NCBI GenBank assembly: GCA_038888615.1
Contig: JAWAID010000002.1
Span: 337,594 to 401,593 of the forward strand
Direction of reading: 5' to 3'
From: Candidatus Korarchaeum sp.
Lineage (GTDB): Archaea; Korarchaeota; Korarchaeia; Korarchaeales; Korarchaeaceae
Length of the DNA: 64,000 nucleotides
Positions 42,724-50,850 of this stretch are shown in pieces. Position numbers and translations under genes: made by a program. Numbering within the stretch: position 1 is the first letter of the stretch; every line of letters starts with the position of its first letter. The notes under the pieces were generated by a model. It did no database searches, had not been told where the DNA came from, and saw only the letters and a list, made by a program, of their open reading frames with translations.

Positions 42724-43590
42724 ATGGTGGACCTGAACTCACTCATCGGAGCGGTTGTCTCCGGCCTCATGATAGGAAGCATATACGCCCTCATAGCCGT
42801 AGGTCTCGCCCTTATCTGGGGGGTGATGAACGTCATAAACTTCGCTCAAGCCGATTACATGGCCTTAGGTGCTTTCCTAGGCTTCGTCATCCTGGAAGCT
42901 TTAGGAGTAGACCCCCTGATATCGCTATCTCTCATATTCGCGACGGTCTTCCTGGTCGGGATCCTCACTCAAGTAGTGGCTATAGAGCCCGTCCTCGAAG
43001 CTCCCGTCCTGAGCCAGATAACGGTCACGTTCTCCCTGCTCCTCATCATAAGGTACGGCTTGGAGGTGGTCATGGGCCCCTACACCAGGATAGTCGAGGT
43101 GCCTTATAGGGACATGTTCATAAGGGTTGGGGGTGTGTCCTTCTCGCTACCTCAGCTCATAGCCTTAATCGTCTCACTCGCAGTGGCTTTCGCCCTCTAC
43201 TTGTTCATGAGCAGGACCTTCCTGGGGGCAGCTCTTAGGGCTACCGCTCAAGATATGCTCGCAGCGCAACTGCACGGGATAAACATAAAGCAGATGTACA
43301 GGCTCGCCTTCGGCATAGGAGTGGGTATATCAGCCATAGGAGGCGTCCTCCTCTCGCTCTTCTACCCGATCTACCCCGAGATGGGGGCCTTCTTCACCAT
43401 GATAGCCTTCATATGCGTCGTCCTGGGTGGTTTCGGGAGCATATTCGGGGCCTACTTAGGGGGCATCATCATAGGGCTGCTCGAGACCGTCAGCGCACTG
43501 TTCATCTCCCCCTCCCTAAAGACGCTAGCTGCATTCATCGTCTTCATCCTCATAATCCTGTTCAAGCCCAAGGGTCTCTTCGGGAGATGA
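42724..43590 (+). CDS. livH: Branched-chain amino acid-type ABC permease LivH
   Basis: A 288-residue membrane permease with about eight helices. Family features are LIGAVVSGLMIGSIYALIAVGLALIWGVMNVINFAQ at the N-terminus and ATAQDMLAAQLHGINIK near residue 175, the EAA-like loop that contacts the ATPase, then VVLGGFGSIFGAYLGGIIIG. It forms the transmembrane pathway with LivM, encoded 4 nt downstream. ATG 42724 follows GGGGTGATTTCTC. Confidence 0.92.
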   Translation: MVDLNSLIGAVVSGLMIGSIYALIAVGLALIWGVMNVINFAQADYMALGAFLGFVILEALGVDPLISLSLIFATVFLVGILTQVVAIEPVLEAPVLSQITVTFSLLLIIRYGLEVVMGPYTRIVEVPYRDMFIRVGGVSFSLPQLIALIVSLAVAFALYLFMSRTFLGAALRATAQDMLAAQLHGINIKQMYRLAFGIGVGISAIGGVLLSLFYPIYPEMGAFFTMIAFICVVLGGFGSIFGAYLGGIIIGLLETVSALFISPSLKTLAAFIVFILIILFKPKGLFGR

Positions 43591-43594
43591 GATC

Positions 43595-44584
43595 ATGAAG
43601 CTGAGCAGAGCTTTGGTGTACTCCGTCTTGATCGCCCTACTGTTACTGCTTCCGGCCGTCTTCATGGTGCTAGATCTGGGATTCGCCGCAGCTGCGCTTT
43701 ACTTCTGCGTTCAGTACTCGATAATGGCCATGGCTTGGAACTTCCTAGCAGGATACGCGGGTCAGGTGAGCTTCGGACATGCCGTCTTCTTCGGGGTGGG
43801 GGCTTACACCACGATGATACTCCTCCTCTTCTACGAGGTCACCCCCTGGGTGGGGATACCAATAGGTGGCGTCATGGCAGCTCTCCTAGGCTTAGGGTTG
43901 AGCTTCCTCTTCAGGTTGAGGAGCCACTGGTTCTCACTGGCTACTCTAGCTTTAGTAACCATATTCCTCCTTCTCTTCCAGGAGTTCGCTCCAGGAAGGG
44001 CTGCTGGGCTTCAAGTCCCCATAGTACCGCCTGAGAAGGAGTTCTACTACCTGAGGTACGCCGGAGCTTACTACTACATCTACCTCGCCCTGGCCTACCT
44101 CGGGGTGGAGGTGCTCCTGATGAACTACTTGGTCAAGAGGGACGTGGGCTACTATCTACAGGCCATAAGGGAGGACGAGGAGACCGCCATGTCCCTGGGC
44201 ATTAACCCCTTCAAGTACAAGGTATTGGCTATGCTCGTCAGCTCGTTCTTCATGGGGATCGCTGGAGGCCTATACACCGTCAGGTTCAGGTTCGTCGACC
44301 CCTACTGCGTCTTCGACATACTTCTGATATCCATATACCCGGTCATAGCCTCCCTGCTGGGTGGGATGTACACCTTCTGGGGGCCCGTCGTCGGTTCGTT
44401 CGTCTTCGTGCCGATATTCGAGTACGTCAGATCTAACATAGTCACGGCTTTCCCGAGGTACTTCGGTCTTCACTTCCTCGTAGCGGGCATAATACTCTTC
44501 CTCATATCCCTGAGGGTGCCTCGAGGCATAGTGGGTTGGCTCGAGGCCAAGGGATACGTTAGGCGTCCCAGGTACGGGGGGTGA
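43595..44584 (+). CDS. livM: Branched-chain amino acid-type ABC permease LivM
   Basis: A 329-residue permease with about nine helices and the LivM pattern AMAWNFLAGYAGQVSFGHAVFFGVGAY (about 47-73) and AIREDEETAMSLGINPFKYK (about 190-209), the cytoplasmic coupling loop. It pairs with LivH. ATG 43595 follows the LivH stop after 4 nt, with GGGAGATGAGATC as ribosome site, and its stop overlaps the LivG start (GTGA). Confidence 0.92.
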   Translation: MKLSRALVYSVLIALLLLLPAVFMVLDLGFAAAALYFCVQYSIMAMAWNFLAGYAGQVSFGHAVFFGVGAYTTMILLLFYEVTPWVGIPIGGVMAALLGLGLSFLFRLRSHWFSLATLALVTIFLLLFQEFAPGRAAGLQVPIVPPEKEFYYLRYAGAYYYIYLALAYLGVEVLLMNYLVKRDVGYYLQAIREDEETAMSLGINPFKYKVLAMLVSSFFMGIAGGLYTVRFRFVDPYCVFDILLISIYPVIASLLGGMYTFWGPVVGSFVFVPIFEYVRSNIVTAFPRYFGLHFLVAGIILFLISLRVPRGIVGWLEAKGYVRRPRYGG

Positions 44585-45303
44585 GCGTCTTGCTGAAGGT
44601 CGAGGGGGTCACTAAGAGGTTCGGGGGCTTGGTCGCCTTAAGGGAGGTGAGCATGGAGGTCAAGGAGGGTGAGATAGTCGGTCTCATAGGCCCCAACGGT
44701 GCTGGCAAGACCACCCTCCTCAACGTGATAACGGGTTTCCTCAAGCCCGAGGCGGGTAGGGTCCTCTTCGAGGGAAGGGACATAACGGGGTGGCCTCCCT
44801 ATAGGATAACCTCACTGGGCGTAGCTAGGACTTTCCAGATAGTCAAGCCCCTCTCGAACTTAACGGTGTTTGAGAACGTCCTCACGGGAGCATTCATGAG
44901 GCATAGGCAGAGGGAGGAGGCCTTGGAGAGATCTAAGGGAGCTCTGGAAATCGTAGGATTATCTGGAAAGTCCGACCTATTAGCTGGTTCGTTGAATGTT
45001 GTTGAGAAGAAGAGGCTGGAGTTAGCGAGGGCCCTGGTCCTCGAGCCCAAGCTCCTGCTGCTGGACGAGGTAGCTTCCGGCCTGAACCCGGTGGAGATAG
45101 AAGACATGATCTCGCTCCTCAAGGAGCTCAACGCTAAGGGGGTGACGATGGTGGTCATAGAGCATGTAATGAAGTTCATAATGGGTTTGGTCGATAGACT
45201 GGTGGTCCTCCATTACGGTGAGAAGATCGCTGATGGCCCTAAGGAGGAGGTGGCCAACGACCCCAAGGTGATAGAGGCCTACCTGGGTGGTGTCAAGGCT
45301 TAG
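44581..45303 (+). CDS. livG: Branched-chain amino acid-type ABC ATPase LivG
   Basis: A 240-residue ATP-binding subunit. Walker A GPNGAGKTT (about 37-45), Walker B LLLLDEVASGL (about 155-165), H-loop VIEHVM and the family-specific C-terminal HYGEKIADG...YLG are all visible. The ABC signature, usually LSxGQ or LPYG in this family, is unusual: the helix before Walker B reads LNVVEKKRLELARAL with no glycine. GTG 44581 overlaps the LivM stop. It energises the LivHM permease together with LivF. Confidence 0.9.
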   Translation: MSVLLKVEGVTKRFGGLVALREVSMEVKEGEIVGLIGPNGAGKTTLLNVITGFLKPEAGRVLFEGRDITGWPPYRITSLGVARTFQIVKPLSNLTVFENVLTGAFMRHRQREEALERSKGALEIVGLSGKSDLLAGSLNVVEKKRLELARALVLEPKLLLLDEVASGLNPVEIEDMISLLKELNAKGVTMVVIEHVMKFIMGLVDRLVVLHYGEKIADGPKEEVANDPKVIEAYLGGVKA

Positions 45304-45312
45304 GGTGATATC

Positions 45313-46023
45313 ATGGCGCTCCTAGATGTTAGGGACCTTGAGGTCGCTTATGGGGAGACCCAGGTGCTCTGGGGAGTATCCCTGAGCGTTGAAGAGGGGG
45401 AGATAACGTGCCTAGTGGGAAGCAACGGCGCTGGCAAGACAACCACGCTCAGGGCTATCTCAGGCGTAGTGCCCCTGAGAGCTGGATCCATCTCCTTCGC
45501 TGGTGAGGAGATAACTCGCATGGAACCCCACAAGAGGGTAGAGCTGGGGATAGCCCACATACCCGAAGGAAGGAGGCTCTTCCCCGATATGAAGGTGATA
45601 GAGAACCTCAAGGCTGCAGCTTACACTAGGAAGGCTAGGGAGAAGTATCACGATTCCCTCGAGTTCGTCTTTAACCTCTTCCCAAGGCTGAAGGAGAGGA
45701 AGGACCAGCTGGCCAGGACGCTGAGCGGTGGAGAGCAACAGATGCTAGCAATAGCTAGGGGCTTGATGCTGAGACCTAAGGTGCTGATGATAGATGAGAT
45801 GAGCTTGGGCTTAGCTCCCAAGGTCGTGGTAGAGCTCTTCAGACTCATAAGGGATCTGAAGGACCAGGGATATACAGTGCTCTTGGTCGAGCAGAACGTG
45901 AGGCAAGCCCTACTCTTCAGCGATAGGGCTTACGTCCTGGAGACGGGGAGGATCGTGAAATCCGGCAGAAGCAGAGAGCTCATCGAGGATCCTGACGTGA
46001 AGAGGGCTTATCTTGGCCTCTGA
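45313..46023 (+). CDS. livF: Branched-chain amino acid-type ABC ATPase LivF
   Basis: A 236-residue ATP-binding subunit. Walker A GSNGAGKTT (about 36-44), signature LSGGEQQMLAIARGL (about 137-151), Walker B VLMIDEMSLGL and H/Q-loop LVEQNVRQAL complete the site. ATG 45313 follows the ribosome site GGTGATATC. It is the last gene of the importer operon; a T-run directly behind the stop may end the transcript. Confidence 0.93.
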   Translation: MALLDVRDLEVAYGETQVLWGVSLSVEEGEITCLVGSNGAGKTTTLRAISGVVPLRAGSISFAGEEITRMEPHKRVELGIAHIPEGRRLFPDMKVIENLKAAAYTRKAREKYHDSLEFVFNLFPRLKERKDQLARTLSGGEQQMLAIARGLMLRPKVLMIDEMSLGLAPKVVVELFRLIRDLKDQGYTVLLVEQNVRQALLFSDRAYVLETGRIVKSGRSRELIEDPDVKRAYLGL

Positions 46024-46031
46024 TCTTTTTT
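46022..46031 (+). terminator. T-run terminator after livF
   Basis: A T6 tract follows the livF stop codon directly, and a new TATA-like element (AAATTTATTAG, about 46039-46048) starts the next gene, so the operon probably ends here. Confidence 0.4.
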
Positions 46032-46072
46032 CACTGAAAATTTATTAGGGGAAGTCCGCGGAGCATGAGGTG

Positions 46073-46774
46073 ATGGTCTTGAGGTTGGGCATCCTGATCC
46101 CCTCCTCAAACACGACGATGGAGGTGGAGTTCAGGGAGATGCTACCCAAGGACTTCTCGGTGCACGCCGCAAGGATGAGGCTGAGGGAGGTCACGGTAGA
46201 GGGTCTGGAGGAGATGGAGAGGGAAGCTGAGTACGAGGCCCTTAAGCTGAGGGACGCCGGTGTTGATGTGATAGGCTACGGATGTACGAGCGGGAGCTTG
46301 ATAAAGGGGCCGGGGCATGATGAGGAGCTGGAGAGGAGGATAGAGGAGGTCTCGGGAAGGCCAGCTGTGGCCACATCAGGCGCCGTCCTCAGGGCACTGA
46401 GGGCGTTGAACGCGAGAAGGGTAGCCGTTGCCACGCCCTACATAGATGAGATAAACGAGAGGGAGGTATACTTCTTGGAGAGGAACGGCTTCGAAGTCGT
46501 GGATCTGAAGGCTCTGAGGCTCAGGGACAACCTGGAGATAGGTAAGGTGAGCGCGGAGAGGTTGATATCCCTGGTGGAGGGACTCGATAGGAGCAGGGCT
46601 GACTGCGTTTTCATAAGCTGCACGAACCTACCGACCATCGGGGCCATAGATTATCTGGAGAGGAGACTCGGTAAACCCGTCTTCTCCAGCAACACAGCGA
46701 CCCTCTGGGCCATGCTCAGGAGAGCCGGATCTGATATCAGGATCGATGGATACGGCAGGTTGTTGTTAATCTAA
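46073..46774 (+). CDS. Maleate isomerase / Asp-Glu racemase superfamily protein
   Basis: A 233-residue enzyme. The two catalytic cysteines are seen in YGCTSGS (about residue 75) and ISCTNLPT (about 185), and the N-terminus LGILIPSSNTTMEVEF is typical of maleate cis-trans isomerases and arylmalonate decarboxylases, related to Asp/Glu racemases. The reaction is an isomerisation or racemisation through a Cys pair; the substrate is not clear. ATG 46073 is 25-30 nt behind a TATA-like run; GTG 46070 and TTG 46079 are alternatives. It sits between an amino acid importer and amino-acid-type dehydrogenase. Confidence 0.82.
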   Translation: MVLRLGILIPSSNTTMEVEFREMLPKDFSVHAARMRLREVTVEGLEEMEREAEYEALKLRDAGVDVIGYGCTSGSLIKGPGHDEELERRIEEVSGRPAVATSGAVLRALRALNARRVAVATPYIDEINEREVYFLERNGFEVVDLKALRLRDNLEIGKVSAERLISLVEGLDRSRADCVFISCTNLPTIGAIDYLERRLGKPVFSSNTATLWAMLRRAGSDIRIDGYGRLLLI

Positions 46775-46801
46775 ATTTGTGTAAATCTTTTTTACATAAA
46801 C

Positions 46802-46838
46802 TTTTTTAAATTCCCCCCCGGAGGGGGACGGTGTTGCC
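46802..46838 (+). promoter_or_regulatory. Promoter with GC palindrome
   Basis: TATA-like TTTTTTAAAT at 46802-46811 predicts start near 46832, 7 nt before ATG 46839. Between them, at about 46812-46828, TCCCCC and GGGGGA face each other across a short spacer. This could be a regulator site overlapping the promoter or, if transcription starts earlier, a hairpin. Confidence 0.4.
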
Positions 46839-47867
46839 ATGAGCGAGGTAAGGGTCGTCATGGTGGGCCTGGGCCCGATAGGGCAAGCCATAGCGAAGGG
46901 CATACTGAAGAAGAGGGGATTCTCCATAGTGGGGGCCGTCGACGTAGCTCCTGAGCTCGTGGGAAAGGACCTGGGTGAGGTGCTCGGATTAGATAGGAAG
47001 CTCGGGGTTACCGTGGTACCTGACCTGGACAAGCTGTTGGATGAGGTGAGAGCCGATGTGGCGGTGATAGCGACGAAATCCTACCTCCCTGACGTCTACC
47101 CGCAGATAGAGGCTTGTGTGAAGCACTGCGTCAACGTCGTCTCCACGTGCGAGGAGCTCTCCTACCCCTACTACAGGTACCCGGAGCTATCCGCTAGGAT
47201 AGATTCCCTGGCTAAGCAGTACGGGGTCACCGTGCTGGGGACCGGGATCAACCCAGGGTACCTGATGGACGCCCTACCGATAATGCTCACGGGAGCCTGC
47301 ACTGAGGTCGAGAGCGTGAGGGTGATAAGGATGATGGACTCCAAGAAGAGGAGGATACCCTATCAGAGGAAGATAGGCACGGGCCTCTCCCCTGAGGAGT
47401 TCAGGAGGATGATAGAGGAGAAGAAGATAACGGGGCACGTAGGCCTGACCGAGTCAATAGCCATGATAGCAGCTGCTCTAGGCTGGAAGCTTGATGAGAT
47501 AAAGGAGTTCCCACCCGAGCCCGTGATCGCTGACAGGGAAGTCACCACCACTTACACCACGGTTAAGCCTGGGCAGGTCGCGGGCCTGAAGAGCATAGCT
47601 CACGGAATCAAGGACGGTAAGCCCGTCATAATCCTGGAGTTCATATCCCACGCGCTGGTGGAGGAGGAGCACGATACCGTAATAATAGAGGGCACACCTA
47701 GGATCGAGGAGAAGAAGATAGGAGGCGTTCACGGTGATATAGGGACCGTAGCCGTAGTGATAAACATGATACCTAAGGTGATAAAGGCCGCTCCTGGTTT
47801 AGTGACGATGAAGGACCTGCCCATCCCATCGGCCGTAGTCGAGGACGTTAGGGTCTACCTCGCCTGA
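46839..47867 (+). CDS. 2,4-diaminopentanoate dehydrogenase-like protein
   Basis: A 342-residue NAD(P)-dependent dehydrogenase. The N-terminal Rossmann domain has GLGPIGQAIAKG (about 10-21) and IATKSYL; the second domain carries STCEELSYPYY, LGTGINPGYLMDALP (about 130-144) and a long C-terminal part with HGIKDGKPVIILEFISHALVEEEHD. This resembles 2,4-diaminopentanoate dehydrogenase of clostridial ornithine fermentation and dihydrodipicolinate-reductase-like enzymes. The natural substrate here is uncertain; the neighbouring racemase-type genes make an amino acid or imine likely. Confidence 0.8.
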   Translation: MSEVRVVMVGLGPIGQAIAKGILKKRGFSIVGAVDVAPELVGKDLGEVLGLDRKLGVTVVPDLDKLLDEVRADVAVIATKSYLPDVYPQIEACVKHCVNVVSTCEELSYPYYRYPELSARIDSLAKQYGVTVLGTGINPGYLMDALPIMLTGACTEVESVRVIRMMDSKKRRIPYQRKIGTGLSPEEFRRMIEEKKITGHVGLTESIAMIAAALGWKLDEIKEFPPEPVIADREVTTTYTTVKPGQVAGLKSIAHGIKDGKPVIILEFISHALVEEEHDTVIIEGTPRIEEKKIGGVHGDIGTVAVVINMIPKVIKAAPGLVTMKDLPIPSAVVEDVRVYLA

Positions 47868-48839
47868 TCACCTCCCTATGAACCCTTCTAGCATTTTTAT
47901 CATCGCTACGTGAACCTTCATAGGTAGCTTGTCCACAGAGAGCTCGTTCTTCCCAGTAACTCCATCCACAGCCCCAGCCTCAACTACGGCCCTCAACATG
48001 AGCTCCTCCTCCTCAGGAGTGTGCAAGGCCTCCCTCCTCCCTGTGAGCAGGGTTAATGCCGCTGAGAGCCCATATCCTCCCCAGTTGCTCACAGCTGAAC
48101 AGATAAGCGCATCAACCTTCGAAGATGCTGCTATAAGCTTACCGTTGGGGACTTGGTCCTCTACTGCCTTCCTTATGTTCCCCATGCCCACCTCGTTTCC
48201 CCCGTCCCCTATTCCCACCGTTAGGATCCCTGAGCTCACTGCCCTCTCGAAGAGGGGCTCTACCTTCATGTGGAGGTCAGTGACGTCGAAGCCCCTCATC
48301 GTGTAGTACCTGCCATCGGCTGCCCTACCGACTTTCTCTATCGCGAGCACCATAGAGGGACCCAGCTCCGATATCAACTCACCGGCCTCCGCGTCGGCTT
48401 CCACGAGATCGTAGGGAAAGCTCCTCAGTAGGAAAGAGTTCTGCGAGCTCAAGAGCTCCTCGTAACTTCCGGCCTCCCTCATCCCCAACGAGGAGAGGGC
48501 TGCCCTCATCACGTGCGCGGATTCCCTCTCTATCATGACGATGGGCCTCGCTCCAAGAGCCTCACTCAGGGCCCTGGCGATGGAAGCCGCTCCCAATGGC
48601 CCGTCAGTCTCCTGAACCCGGCTGGGGAGGACCCTGAACCCCGTGACCACCACTACCCTATCCCCCTTACTCACCCCGCTGATTATCCTCTCAGCCGCGT
48701 CGAGCACCAGGGGTTTGTTAGTGAGTCCCCTGGCGGCGTCGTAGAGCCCGTATATAACACCCCTGCCGCTCATATCGACTGTTATCAGTCTGTCTATGCC
48801 CTCGCATATGTGCTCAGGGCTCGAGCTCATACGCTCCAT
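47868..48839 (-). CDS. D-glutamate cyclase-like protein (DUF4392)
   Basis: A 323-residue protein of the D-glutamate cyclase C-terminal family. Visible signatures are VVVVTGFRV, ETDGPLGAASIARALSEAL (about 75-95) and VGIGDGGNEVGMGNIR (about 230-245). In eukaryotes the related enzyme turns D-glutamate into 5-oxo-D-proline. ATG 48839 is chosen because AGTTATATTT (48851-48860, minus) lies about 25 nt upstream; ATG 48830 is nearly as good and the frame is open to 48884. It is convergent with the dehydrogenase gene, with their stops touching. Confidence 0.78.
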   Translation of the reverse strand: MERMSSSPEHICEGIDRLITVDMSGRGVIYGLYDAARGLTNKPLVLDAAERIISGVSKGDRVVVVTGFRVLPSRVQETDGPLGAASIARALSEALGARPIVMIERESAHVMRAALSSLGMREAGSYEELLSSQNSFLLRSFPYDLVEADAEAGELISELGPSMVLAIEKVGRAADGRYYTMRGFDVTDLHMKVEPLFERAVSSGILTVGIGDGGNEVGMGNIRKAVEDQVPNGKLIAASSKVDALICSAVSNWGGYGLSAALTLLTGRREALHTPEEEELMLRAVVEAGAVDGVTGKNELSVDKLPMKVHVAMIKMLEGFIGR

Positions 48840-48897
48840 CGATCTGGGGAAAATATAACTCTTCTTGCAAAGATCTTGACGCATCTATTCAATAAGC

Positions 48898-49560
48898 TCA
48901 AATCCTTACCACTTCGTAGGAGTAGCCCATCGTCCTCCCGAGGACGGGATCCGTTAGCGAGAAGCTGTACCTCCTTCCGAACCTCAAGGTACCGTCTATC
49001 CAACTTACGGATCCTGAGAAGATGATAGCGTTAACATCAGCGATCCCGGAGAGATGGAGTAGTTCCTCAGGTGGGAGGAGTGAGGATAACTTAGCCTCCT
49101 GAGATGGGACCCCATCTACGGACATCCTGAGTATCAGGTCATCCCAATGATCCCTAACTTCCTCGTACCTCCAGACGAGAGGAGGGATCACCTTAGGGTA
49201 GAGCTGCTTCGAGAGGTGGACGCTGAGCCTCTCGACCTCCCTATCCGTGTGATCGCTACCCACTGTGACGTACTTCGGCTCCCCTCTCTCCACCAGAAGC
49301 ACGTACTCGACCTCACCACTCGTCCCATCCCCTATCACCTGCACGCGGACGCTCGAGTCCAGTAGGTTGCAGCTGACGGGGAAGAACGAGGGTACCCTCT
49401 CGGGTTCAGCTACACCCAGTTTCTTGAGCTCCTCTATGTGAGCTAGGACATCCTCCCTTTTCCTGCCGGTCCATCCACCGAGTAGGAGCTTATCGAACTC
49501 GAATGAGATCGGGAGGACATCCCCCTCTCGGGAGCATAGGAGCAGCTCGATCCTCCTCAC
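48898..49560 (-). CDS. DUF2848 family protein
   Basis: A 220-residue protein with clear DUF2848 features: LLLGGWTGRKREDVLAHIEEL, FFPVSCNLL, GDGTSGEVEYVLL, YVTVGSDHTDREVE and SKQLYPKVIPPLVW. The fold is related to fumarylacetoacetate-hydrolase-like proteins and the function is unknown; DUF2848 genes are often near organic-acid and amino-acid catabolism. GTG 49560 starts the gene and a TATA-like CGTTATAAG lies about 25 nt upstream on the minus strand. Confidence 0.85.
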   Translation of the reverse strand: MRRIELLLCSREGDVLPISFEFDKLLLGGWTGRKREDVLAHIEELKKLGVAEPERVPSFFPVSCNLLDSSVRVQVIGDGTSGEVEYVLLVERGEPKYVTVGSDHTDREVERLSVHLSKQLYPKVIPPLVWRYEEVRDHWDDLILRMSVDGVPSQEAKLSSLLPPEELLHLSGIADVNAIIFSGSVSWIDGTLRFGRRYSFSLTDPVLGRTMGYSYEVVRI

Positions 49561-49617
49561 AAGCCGCCTAACTGCGTTAACTTATAACGTTATGCTTTCC
49601 ATCGAACGGGGAGCGCT
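49561..49617. promoter_or_regulatory. Shared divergent promoter of DUF2848 and LarA-type genes
   Basis: The 57-nt gap holds ACTTATAACGTTATGC at about 49580-49595. It offers a TATA box in both directions: CTTATAAC rightward toward ATG 49618 and CGTTATAAG leftward toward GTG 49560, so the two genes probably share control. Confidence 0.5.
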
Positions 49618-50847
49618 ATGAGGGTGAGTGTCCTTTACGGAAGCGAGAGGATCTGGTTCGAGCTGCCGGACGATAGGTACATCGGCTCCTTCAGCGTCAA
49701 GGAGCCCGGGGGGATCGACGAGGCGACCGTAGTAGAGCGTTCATTGGAGAATCCAATAGGGCCTAAGCTTGAGGATCTCGATGCTAGGAAAGTGCTCATC
49801 TCCGTTAACGATGCAACAAGGTTAATACCTACCCCTAGGCTGCTTGATCACATCTTAAGACGCGTCAGAGCTGAGCTCAGGATAATGGTGGCAACGGGCT
49901 CCCACAGGGCGCCGACGGAGGAGGAGTACAGGGACTCGATACTAGGGCATCACTACGACTCGCTCAGGAGGATGACCGTAGCTCATGATGCTAAGAGGAG
50001 CGACTTCGTCGATCTAGGTACTACCAGCAGAGGCACACCCATACTGGTGAATAGGGAGTTATTTGAGCACGACTTGGTGATCACTCTGAGCTCCGTTGAG
50101 CCTCACTACTTCGCCGGTTACAGTGGGGGGAGGAAGATGATAGCTCCCGGACTCTGCATGTACGAGACGATCGAGAGGAATCACAAGCTAGCCCTGCTCC
50201 CTGAGGCAGCCTTGGGGAAGCTTGAAGGAAACCCCGTGCACGAGGACCTGGAGGAGATAGCCAAAGCTGTGGCTAAAGAAGTCAGGATCTTCTCGGTCAA
50301 TACGGCGATAAGCGGTGAGGGTCGCGTGTGGGCAGCCGAGTCCGGTGACCTCTTCGATTCCTTCTACGCCATAATAAGGAGGGTTGAGGAGAACTACTCA
50401 GTGAGCTTACCGGAGGAACCTGAGGTCGTAGTAGCGGTTGCGCCAAAGCAGATGGGGATAGACCTCTATCAAGCTCAGAAGGCCATCGAGGCGGCTAAGC
50501 TGGTCACGAGGAAGGGGGGCGTAATAATACTTGTAGCGCCCTGTTGGGACGGCATAGGCCCTAGGAACTTCTACGACCTGCTCACGAGCGGCCCTATTGA
50601 GGAGGTGAGGAGGAAGATCTGGGAAGGGTATAAGCTGGGTTACCATAAGGCTGCTAAGCTCATAGAAGCCCTGGAGAACTACAGGATACTAGCTGTCACG
50701 GGCCTGGAAGATGATGTGCTCAGGAGGATAGGGATAGAGCCCTTCAGGAGCGTTCAGGAAGCGGTGGATGAGGCCCTCTCCTCGGTGAAGGGAGGCGTTG
50801 CTGTACTACCCGAAGCCAGTGTGTGCGTACCTAGGGTCTCCAGATGA
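49618..50847 (+). CDS. LarA-type nickel-dependent lactate racemase family protein
   Basis: A 409-residue enzyme. H96 (ATGSHRAP), H163 and K173 (EPHYFAGYSGGRKM) and H189 (ERNHKLA) have the same spacing as H108, H174, K184 and H200 of the Lactobacillus plantarum lactate racemase; there the Lys binds the nickel-pincer nucleotide and the second and last His act around nickel. NDATR near residue 66 also fits. The family racemises or epimerises 2-hydroxyacids. The cofactor-making genes larB, larC and larE are not in the window. Substrate is uncertain; lactate or another hydroxy acid. Confidence 0.85.
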   Translation: MRVSVLYGSERIWFELPDDRYIGSFSVKEPGGIDEATVVERSLENPIGPKLEDLDARKVLISVNDATRLIPTPRLLDHILRRVRAELRIMVATGSHRAPTEEEYRDSILGHHYDSLRRMTVAHDAKRSDFVDLGTTSRGTPILVNRELFEHDLVITLSSVEPHYFAGYSGGRKMIAPGLCMYETIERNHKLALLPEAALGKLEGNPVHEDLEEIAKAVAKEVRIFSVNTAISGEGRVWAAESGDLFDSFYAIIRRVEENYSVSLPEEPEVVVAVAPKQMGIDLYQAQKAIEAAKLVTRKGGVIILVAPCWDGIGPRNFYDLLTSGPIEEVRRKIWEGYKLGYHKAAKLIEALENYRILAVTGLEDDVLRRIGIEPFRSVQEAVDEALSSVKGGVAVLPEASVCVPRVSR

Positions 50848-50850
50848 GGG

